Shown here: positions 6,036-10,993 of the stretch, piece after piece
Layout of the letters: each line of letters begins with the position of its first letter
Position numbering within the stretch: position 1 is the stretch's first letter
Assembly (NCBI GenBank): GCA_024691625.1
Contig: JAILNL010000018.1
Coordinates: 1 to 10,993, forward strand
Source of the DNA: Schwartzia sp. (in: firmicutes)
GTDB lineage: Bacteria > Bacillota > Negativicutes > Selenomonadales > Selenomonadaceae
Direction: 5' to 3'
DNA length: 10,993 nucleotides
Notes under the pieces: generated by a model
Databases searched by the model: none
What the model was told of the DNA's origin: nothing
What the model saw: the letters and a program-made list of their open reading frames with translations, nothing else
Position numbers and translations under genes: made by a program

Positions 6036-8531
6036 TTATCCTTTTTCTGTCGTCTTTTCTCTCTTGCTGTCTGCATTCTCTTTCTTCTTTACAAAATCAA
6101 GTTCGCCGTTGACCTTCTTCACATAGATGGTATCGCCTGCTTTGAATTTATTTGCAAGCAGCTGCTCTGCGATAGCGTCTTCTATATGTTTTCTGATGGC
6201 ACGTTTGAGCGGACGCGCACCGTATTTGAAATCCGAACCCTGCTCAATGAGCTTGGCTTTTGCAGCCGGGCTGATTTCAAGCCCAATCTTTTTCTCCGAA
6301 AGTCTCGCTCTGACGCTTGCGAGCTGAATCTCGACAATAGCCGCCAGCTCTGCCTTTCCAAGGGGACGGAATACCAAGGTTTCGTCAATGCGGTTCAGAA
6401 ATTCAGGCTTGAATACCTTGCGGACCTCGGAAAGTACACGTTTTTTCTGCTTCGCCGCCTGGTCGTCCGGAGTATCCTCTTTCGTCATGAAGCCCATTGT
6501 TGGAGCTTCTTCCTTGAGGAAATTTGCACCTACGTTGGAGGTCATAATAATTACCGTATTTTTGAAATCAACCGTGCGTCCCTGGCTGTCTGTGAGTCTG
6601 CCGTCTTCAAGCACCTGCAGAAGGATGTTGAACACATCATAGTGCGCTTTTTCGATTTCGTCAAGCAGAAGGATAGAGTACGGCTTTCTGCGTACCGCGT
6701 CAGTAAGCTGACCTCCCTCTTCGTATCCGACGTAACCCGGAGGCGCTCCAACGAGACGGGAAACCGTGAATTTTTCCATGTACTCCGACATATCAAAGCG
6801 AACTATAGAATCCTCGCTGCCGAAAAGGACCTCTGCCAATGCACGCGCAAGCTCTGTCTTACCGACACCTGTGGGCCCAAGGAAAAGGAAGGAACCTATC
6901 GGGCGTTTCGGATCTTTTAGTCCGGCTCTTGCACGGCGTATTGCCTTGGAAACTGCAATAACTGCCTCCTGCTGACCGACAACCCTCTTCGTAAGGATTT
7001 TCTCCATGTGAAGCAGTCTCTCGGATTCCTTTGCCGCAAGACGTTTGACAGGAATTCCCGTCCAAAGTCCGACGACCTCAGCGATATCATCAGCCGTTAC
7101 GACAATGTGCTTGTCTTCCTCTTTATGCCATGCATCCTTTACCCTTGCAAGCTCCTGCTTCAGGATACCCTCCTGGTCGCGGAATTTTGCAGCACGCTCG
7201 TATTCCTGCGCATGTATTGCTGCCTCTTTTTCGCAGCGTACTTCTTCAAGTTTTTCCTTTGCCTCTTTTACAGCGTCAGGCTGCGCCACAGCCTTAAGGC
7301 GTACCTTGGAAGCCGCTTCGTCCATAAGGTCGATTGCCTTATCCGGAAGGAAGCGGTCCGTTATATAGCGGTGTGAAAGCTTTACCGCAGCATCGATGGC
7401 ATCGTCCATGATTTTAGCGCGGTGGAATGCTTCGTATTTGTCACGGAGACCGTTAAGAATCTTTACTGCATCGCCGACACCCGGTTCGTCCACCATGATT
7501 GTCTGGAAGCGGCGTGCCAGGGCGGCATCCTTCTCGAAATACTTTTTGTATTCCTTCAGGGTTGTCGCTCCGATAATCTGTATTTCCCCGCGTGAAAGCG
7601 CAGGCTTTAATATGTTGGCAGCGTCAATAGAACCCTCAGAAGCTCCCGCTCCCACAAGGGTATGAAGCTCGTCAATAAAGAGGATGATATTTCCCGCGTG
7701 GCGGATTTCCTCTATAACACTCTTTAAGCGTTCCTCAAATTCTCCGCGGTATTTTGCGCCTGCAACCATGGATGCCATGGAAAGGGACATAACCCTTTTA
7801 TCCGCCAGCATGTAAGGCACCGCGCCTTCGACAATGCACTGTGCAAGTCCCTCAACGATTGCAGTTTTTCCGACACCCGGTTCTCCGATGAGAATCGGAT
7901 TGTTTTTCGTACGGCGCGAGAGAATCTGAATGACTCTCTGAATTTCTTTCTCACGGCCGATAACAGGGTCCATTTTATCCTGTGCCGCCATGTCGTTAAG
8001 TGAACGGCCGTAGCGGTCAAGAAGCGGTGTCTTTGACTCGCTGCGGGTGCCTTCAACACGTCCGTCCTCAGCCTCTTCCCCGTCCGTATTATCATAATCT
8101 CCGCCAAGCATGTCCATGACCTGCTTACGTACATGCTCAAGACTTGCGCCCAAAGACCTCAGCACACGGGCCGCAGCGCTGTCATTTTCTCGGATCAGTC
8201 CAAGCAGTATATGCTCTGTCCCAAGATAGTTATGTCCGAGACGGCGTGCTTCGTCTACCGCAAGCTCCATTACTCTCTTTGCACGCGGCGTATAGTAAGG
8301 GTTGTCTGATGCGGTATCATCATCAGCACCGAGTACACTCTCCACGCGCTCACGTACCGTGTCCAGGTCTACACCCAGTGCCATAAGTGCCTGCGCAGCG
8401 AGACCGTCGCTTTCGTGCAGAAGCCCGAGAAGAAGATGCTCTGTACCTATATAATTTTGTTCCATATCCTGCGCTTCATACTGCGCATATTTCAATACCT
8501 TGATAGCTCTTGCTGTAAGCCGGGTATTCAT
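6036..8531 (-). CDS. clpC: ATP-dependent Clp protease ATP-binding subunit ClpC
   Basis: ClpC is the Hsp100 AAA+ unfoldase that feeds proteins, including arginine-phosphorylated ones, into ClpP. It has 831 residues from the ATG at 8531, which has AGGAG seven bases before it; an in-frame start at 8636 would add 35 unrelated residues inside mcsB. The two N-terminal Clp repeats span about 1-145 (with [10 protein letters not shown] and [10 protein letters not shown]). D1 has Walker A GEPGVGKT (216-223), Walker B ILFIDELH (283-290) and ARRF (339-342). The middle domain has the UVR-type segment (about 418-455). D2 has Walker A GPTGVGKT (552-559), pore loop GYVG (599-602) and Walker [10 protein letters not shown] ClpP-docking loop with MGF at about 679-681 marks it as a true ClpP partner. 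The C-terminus is lysine-rich. It starts 22 bases after mcsB in the ctsR operon. Confidence 0.97.
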   Translation of the reverse strand: MNTRLTARAIKVLKYAQYEAQDMEQNYIGTEHLLLGLLHESDGLAAQALMALGVDLDTVRERVESVLGADDDTASDNPYYTPRAKRVMELAVDEARRLGHNYLGTEHILLGLIRENDSAAARVLRSLGASLEHVRKQVMDMLGGDYDNTDGEEAEDGRVEGTRSESKTPLLDRYGRSLNDMAAQDKMDPVIGREKEIQRVIQILSRRTKNNPILIGEPGVGKTAIVEGLAQCIVEGAVPYMLADKRVMSLSMASMVAGAKYRGEFEERLKSVIEEIRHAGNIILFIDELHTLVGAGASEGSIDAANILKPALSRGEIQIIGATTLKEYKKYFEKDAALARRFQTIMVDEPGVGDAVKILNGLRDKYEAFHRAKIMDDAIDAAVKLSHRYITDRFLPDKAIDLMDEAASKVRLKAVAQPDAVKEAKEKLEEVRCEKEAAIHAQEYERAAKFRDQEGILKQELARVKDAWHKEEDKHIVVTADDIAEVVGLWTGIPVKRLAAKESERLLHMEKILTKRVVGQQEAVIAVSKAIRRARAGLKDPKRPIGSFLFLGPTGVGKTELARALAEVLFGSEDSIVRFDMSEYMEKFTVSRLVGAPPGYVGYEEGGQLTDAVRRKPYSILLLDEIEKAHYDVFNILLQVLEDGRLTDSQGRTVDFKNTVIIMTSNVGANFLKEEAPTMGFMTKEDTPDDQAAKQKKRVLSEVRKVFKPEFLNRIDETLVFRPLGKAELAAIVEIQLASVRARLSEKKIGLEISPAAKAKLIEQGSDFKYGARPLKRAIRKHIEDAIAEQLLANKFKAGDTIYVKKVNGELDFVKKKENADSKREKTTEKG

Positions 8532-8553
8532 AGTATCACTCCTAACCCTGTGT

Positions 8554-9618
8554 TCAGCCTCCCGCCAGAACGCGGCGAACCATTTCTGCACGTTTCCTGT
8601 CAAGCTCAGCCTGTGAAAGGTTGTCATTTCCGACAAGATTTCTTATATAACTTGGGCGGCTTGCTATAAGAATTTCGGAGAAACGTTCCGGCGGTGCTCC
8701 ATGAAGAAGACCCATGTCAATTCCCATGCGCACCTTGCTGATAAGTTCAAGTACTTCGCTTTCTCCCAGCGACCGTGCATACTGAAGTATACCGTACGCA
8801 CGCCATACCGCATCCTCAAGCCGTGTCTTTGAATATGCCACAAGAGCTTTCCTTGCGCGGCGTTCGTGGGATACGATTTCCGATACTGAACTTGTTAAAT
8901 TCTCAATAAGTCCCTGTTCCGAGAAGCCTAATGTCAACTGATTCGAAACAATGAACATGTTTCCTACAGTCTCGCTGCCCTCTCCGTATAATCCGCGTAC
9001 AGATATACCGAGCTGCTGGGCGATGTTCGTAATGTTATGCATGTTACGCGTATATACAAGTCCGGGCAGATGAAGGATAACGGAAGCTCTAAGGCCTGTT
9101 CCCAGATTTGTCGGACATGTAGTCAGATATCCGAGTCTTTCATCAAATGCCAAATCAAGCTTTTCCTCAATGACATCATCAATCTTTGATGCGTCATCAA
9201 AGGGCTGTGCCAAATTAAGGCCCGAAGCCATGCATTGAATGCGCAGATGGTCCTCTTCGTTTATAAGTATGCTTACGTTTCTGTCCTCACTGATATATGC
9301 GCTTCTATATTCGGGGGTTTTGGCCATACGTGTAGAAATGAGCTGTTTTTCCGCGAGAATATTGCGCTCAACCTCGGTAATAGCATCCATTCCTACAACA
9401 TCATACGGCTGTCCGCTTACTGCTTCTATTTTCGTAAATACCGAGGAAATCAGATTCTGCACCTGAGCAAGCTGTTTCTGATTTGCTCTGTTAGGGAACG
9501 GCAGACGGTCGAAATTTCTTGCAAGTCTTACGCGGCTTGAGAGCACGACATCACTAGCTTCGCCTGTTGTTCCAAACCATGAAAGGAGATAGTCCCGATA
9601 CAAATCATTTACTGCCAT
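8554..9618 (-). CDS. mcsB: Protein-arginine kinase McsB
   Basis: McsB phosphorylates arginines on CtsR and on misfolded proteins, tagging them for ClpCP. The 354-residue length is normal. The phosphagen-kinase-like catalytic domain is intact: SSRVRLARN (27-35), NEEDH (120-124), the cysteine-loop region TTCPTNLGTGLRASV (166-180), RGLYGEGS (208-215) and SNQLTLG (225-231). The C-terminal dimer domain ends with SQAELDRKRAEMVRR. In Geobacillus McsB the allosteric phospho-arginine pocket carries an RDxxRA motif. The aligned residues here read LDRKRA (339-344), so the first Arg appears to be Leu. The ATG at 9618 has GAGGGGG nine bases upstream, and the gene overlaps the end of mcsA by 14 bases, indicating coupled translation with its activator. 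The clpC start follows 22 bases after the stop. Confidence 0.97.
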   Translation of the reverse strand: MAVNDLYRDYLLSWFGTTGEASDVVLSSRVRLARNFDRLPFPNRANQKQLAQVQNLISSVFTKIEAVSGQPYDVVGMDAITEVERNILAEKQLISTRMAKTPEYRSAYISEDRNVSILINEEDHLRIQCMASGLNLAQPFDDASKIDDVIEEKLDLAFDERLGYLTTCPTNLGTGLRASVILHLPGLVYTRNMHNITNIAQQLGISVRGLYGEGSETVGNMFIVSNQLTLGFSEQGLIENLTSSVSEIVSHERRARKALVAYSKTRLEDAVWRAYGILQYARSLGESEVLELISKVRMGIDMGLLHGAPPERFSEILIASRPSYIRNLVGNDNLSQAELDRKRAEMVRRVLAGG

Positions 9619-10147
9619 CGGATTCAGCCCCCTCTCTTTCCGCTGCGAGCTTTTGCTCCAGTGAACGTATTCTGTCGCGATATTCCGCTGCTTTTTCGTA
9701 TTCTTCGGATTTTACGGCCATCTGAAGCTGCTCCTTCAGCACATCAATTTCATGCTGAACAACCAGCGCTCCTCCGGAGCGCTTAGGTATCTTTCCGCTG
9801 TGAAGCACCGACCCATGTATCCTTTTAAGGAAAGGAATAAGCTGCTTACGGAATGTAGAGTAGCAGACACTGCACCCTATTTTTCCTGAATGAACGAAAT
9901 CCTGGTATGTCATACCGCAGTTCGGGCATACGAGCCCCTGCGGCACTGTGCTTTCTTCTCTGGGTGATTTGCTGAAAATACCCTTCAGAAAATCATTGAC
10001 TGTATAGTCTTCAGACTCAGGGTCCTGCATAAAGTTTCCATACCTGGAGGCACATTTCTCACAGAGATTCTTGTCAATCTTGCCTTCCGGACTGATTTGC
10101 GTAATATGGATGCAGGCTTCATTTTTGTGGCAGTCATCACAAAGCAT
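9605..10147 (-). CDS. mcsA: McsA, zinc-binding activator of McsB
   Basis: McsA is the adaptor that stimulates McsB kinase activity and helps bring McsB to ClpC. The protein has 180 residues. Four CxxC pairs are visible: Cys3/Cys6, Cys29/Cys32, Cys74/Cys77 and Cys92/Cys95, enough for two zinc sites. The C-terminal UVR domain (about 131-169, HEIDVLKEQLQMAVKSEEYE and following) is the usual coiled, ClpC/McsB-contacting part; similar UVR segments occur in the ClpC middle domain. Its ATG at 10147 comes 10 bases after the ctsR stop, and AGGAGG overlaps that TAG. The 3' end overlaps mcsB by 14 bases. All features agree with the standard ctsR-mcsA-mcsB-clpC operon. Confidence 0.95.
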   Translation of the reverse strand: MLCDDCHKNEACIHITQISPEGKIDKNLCEKCASRYGNFMQDPESEDYTVNDFLKGIFSKSPREESTVPQGLVCPNCGMTYQDFVHSGKIGCSVCYSTFRKQLIPFLKRIHGSVLHSGKIPKRSGGALVVQHEIDVLKEQLQMAVKSEEYEKAAEYRDRIRSLEQKLAAEREGAESDGSK

Positions 10148-10157
10148 CGTATCCCTC

Positions 10158-10604
10158 CTATGCCATTCTCTCCAGTGTCATCAAAACGGAATGAAGCAGC
10201 TGCACACGCTCCTCCGGTTTCATCGTTTCATAGGCAGCAGTCACGACAGGCATAAGTATTGCCGCCTCACGATTTGTTATCATTTGATGCTTGAAAAGAT
10301 ATTCAACCATCGACTGTACCGTCTCAAACGGCGTTTCTTCATCAATCTTGCTCCGCATGTCCTGATAGACAAGGTTCTGAACAGGCACATGTTCAATACG
10401 TATAAATCCACCAAGTCCGCGCCTTGACTCTACGACAAAACCTTTAGCCGGCGTGAACCGTGTGCTTAAAACATAACTGATCTGTGACGGAGCACACGAA
10501 ATCTTGTCAGCTATGTCTGTGCGGCGAAGTTCTACCTGGCCATCTTCCTGTGCCGCCAGCTGCTGCAAAATATAGCTTTCAATCAAATCTGCAATGTTGC
10601 TCAT
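10158..10604 (-). CDS. ctsR: Transcriptional repressor CtsR of the clp stress regulon
   Basis: CtsR is the dimeric winged-helix repressor of clp genes, inactivated by heat and degraded by ClpCP. It has 148 residues, a normal length. The N-terminal helix-turn-helix covers about 27-47 (RRTDIADKISCAPSQISYVL), followed by the wing VVESRRGLGGFIRI (57-70). In Bacillus CtsR this wing carries a tetraglycine loop (RGGGG) reported to act as the heat sensor; here it is GLGG, with Leu64 replacing the second glycine. The C-terminal dimerisation domain (about 90-148) looks normal. The ATG at 10604 has AAGGTG seven bases before it. It is the first gene of its operon and probably self-regulated through the box at 10626-10640. 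Confidence 0.96.
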   Translation of the reverse strand: MSNIADLIESYILQQLAAQEDGQVELRRTDIADKISCAPSQISYVLSTRFTPAKGFVVESRRGLGGFIRIEHVPVQNLVYQDMRSKIDEETPFETVQSMVEYLFKHQMITNREAAILMPVVTAAYETMKPEERVQLLHSVLMTLERMA

Positions 10605-10625
10605 AAGATCACCTTCATATCTTTA

Positions 10626-10640
10626 ATTGACCATTTGACC
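10626..10640 (-). promoter_or_regulatory. CtsR-like operator with shortened spacing in the ctsR leader
   Basis: On the minus strand, GGTCAAA-T-GGTCAAT forms two direct heptads one base apart. The Bacillus consensus is (A/G)GTCAAA-NAN-(A/G)GTCAAA, with three spacer bases, so the half-sites match but the period is 8 instead of 10. It lies just after the expected start of transcription (about 10643), a good position for repression. Confidence 0.7.
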
Positions 10641-10649
10641 TTTTACTCC

Positions 10650-10678
10650 ATTATACAGCTATTGTTCAAATTTTGCCA
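10650..10678 (-). promoter_or_regulatory. Promoter of the ctsR-mcsA-mcsB-clpC operon
   Basis: There is a perfect TATAAT on the minus strand (10650-10655). Seventeen bases upstream is TGGCAA (10673-10678), a poor -35 with three of six consensus bases. Transcription would start near 10643 and enter the CtsR-like box. A stress-specific sigma factor box was not seen. Confidence 0.65.
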
Positions 10679-10702
10679 TAGCAATATATTTCATTCGCAC
10701 TT

Positions 10703-10745
10703 AAAAAAAGGTCTCTATCCGCCTAATTGCTGGAATAGAGACCTT
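10703..10745 (-). terminator. Hairpin terminator upstream of ctsR
   Basis: AAGGTCTCTAT (10708-10718) pairs with ATAGAGACCTT (10735-10745), 11 base pairs, extended by CC/GG across a bulge, with a loop containing CAGCAATTAGGC on the minus strand. A run of seven T follows on the minus strand only. It could end the putative short RNA from the promoter at 10775-10805 or back up the terminator at 10854-10881. Confidence 0.85.
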
Positions 10746-10805
10746 AAAAATATCAAAAATGAAATTTTTCCTTCATTATATAGCTTTATAATAAACATTA
10801 TTCAA
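10746..10805 (-). ncRNA. Candidate short RNA leader region with its own promoter
   Basis: On the minus strand, TTGAAT (10800-10805) is followed after 17 bases by TATATA, or after 19 by TATAAT (10775-10780). An RNA starting near 10770 would reach the terminator at 10703-10745 after about 65-70 bases and contain no useful ORF. This would be a small RNA made of an A/U-rich 5' tail and one hairpin. No known RNA family was recognised. AT-rich sequence gives promoter-like hits by chance, so confidence is low. Confidence 0.3.
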
Positions 10806-10853
10806 GTTAGCGTTTCGAAAATAAAATTAAGATAAAGACCAATTTCAGACACA

Positions 10854-10881
10854 AAAAAGCACCTCCGAAGAGGTGCTTTTT
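10854..10881. terminator. UUCG-loop terminator after the biotin carrier gene
   Basis: AAAAAGCACCTC (10854-10865) pairs perfectly with GAGGTGCTTTTT (10870-10881) around CGAA. On the minus strand the loop is UUCG closed by C-G, an especially stable tetraloop, followed by TTTTTT. It begins 10 bases after the stop codon at 10892. The stem with A and T runs on both sides may work in both directions. Confidence 0.92.
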
Positions 10882-10891
10882 ATAAGTCCGA

Positions 10892-10993
10892 TTAGCCAAC
10901 AATAGCGAGAACTTCGCCGACTTTAACAGTCTGGCCCTCAGAAACGTTGATAGCTTTGACTGTGCCATCGACGCCAGCGAGGATTTCGTTCTG
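10892..10993 (-). CDS. Biotinyl (or lipoyl) carrier domain protein, C-terminal end, cut by window edge
   Basis: Only the last 33 residues are inside the window: QNEILAGVDGTVKAINVSEG followed by QTVKVGEVLAIVG and a stop. This is the second half of a biotinyl domain. The NEILAGVDGTV segment normally directly follows the (A/V)MKM motif with the biotinylated lysine, which would lie just outside. Such proteins carry CO2 in oxaloacetate, methylmalonyl-CoA or glutaconyl-CoA decarboxylases, or in acyl-CoA and pyruvate carboxylases. A sodium-pumping decarboxylase subunit fits the suspected anaerobic host but cannot be proved from this piece. The ending IVG directly before the stop means the carrier is at the C-terminus of its protein. 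It is followed by a strong terminator. Confidence 0.85.
   Translation of the reverse strand, partial: QNEILAGVDGTVKAINVSEGQTVKVGEVLAIVG

Noticed and set aside
5811..6920. 369-codon open frame on the plus strand
   Set aside because: It is antisense to the clearly conserved clpC end and radA start, has no ribosome-binding site, and has an unlikely Cys/Phe/Arg-rich composition.
8532..8636. N-terminal extension of ClpC by 35 residues
   Set aside because: The upstream start lies inside mcsB and lacks a ribosome-binding site. The start at 8531 has AGGAG at the right distance and begins with the typical Clp N-domain sequence.

Overview
The window is a chromosomal stretch of an anaerobic, low- to mid-GC Firmicutes-type bacterium. 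All confident genes lie on the minus strand. A Negativicutes-like (Selenomonadales/Veillonellales) host is my best inference. It rests on the CtsR-McsA-McsB-ClpC set, GroES-GroEL under a CIRCE element, and the C-terminus of a biotin carrier of the decarboxylase/carboxylase type next to them. No gene here fixes the genus.

Read in the direction of transcription (right to left), the layout is as follows. (1) 10892-10993: the last 33 residues of a biotinyl carrier protein, then a UUCG-loop terminator. (2) 10605-10891: an AT-rich spacer with a possible short RNA (promoter near 10775-10805, terminator at 10703-10745) and the ctsR promoter with a CtsR-like operator. (3) 10604-6036: a tight four-gene stress operon ctsR-mcsA-mcsB-clpC. 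It encodes the repressor, its zinc-binding adaptor, the protein-arginine kinase, and the Hsp100 unfoldase of the ClpCP protease. (4) 5874-4495: radA (branch-migration DNA repair helicase), whose ribosome-binding site directly follows a terminator. (5) 4494-3587: about 900 bases without a recognisable gene. This is the position of disA in the Bacillus-type order radA-disA-yacL. It has tandem promoters, a perfect AT-rich dyad, broken coding-like frames, a short ORF with an ideal Shine-Dalgarno sequence, and a strong terminator. (6) 3586-2399: a YacL-type membrane-anchored PIN-TRAM protein. (7) 2341-1089: ispD-ispF of the non-mevalonate isoprenoid pathway, overlapping by one base. (8) 874-1: groES and the first 186 codons of groEL, behind a CIRCE operator and an unusual 13-bp inverted repeat over the -35 box.

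The genes form two protein-quality-control blocks flanking conserved housekeeping genes. CtsR would repress the clpC operon. McsA/McsB would mark CtsR and damaged proteins by arginine phosphorylation, and ClpC would unfold them for ClpP. HrcA (not in the window) would control groESL through CIRCE. The most interesting signals are the cryptic transcription unit in the disA slot and a cluster of departures from the Bacillus CtsR/McsB pattern: operator half-sites spaced 8 instead of 10 bases apart, a GLGG instead of GGGG wing loop in CtsR, and a similar 13-mer in both arms of the groES dyad.
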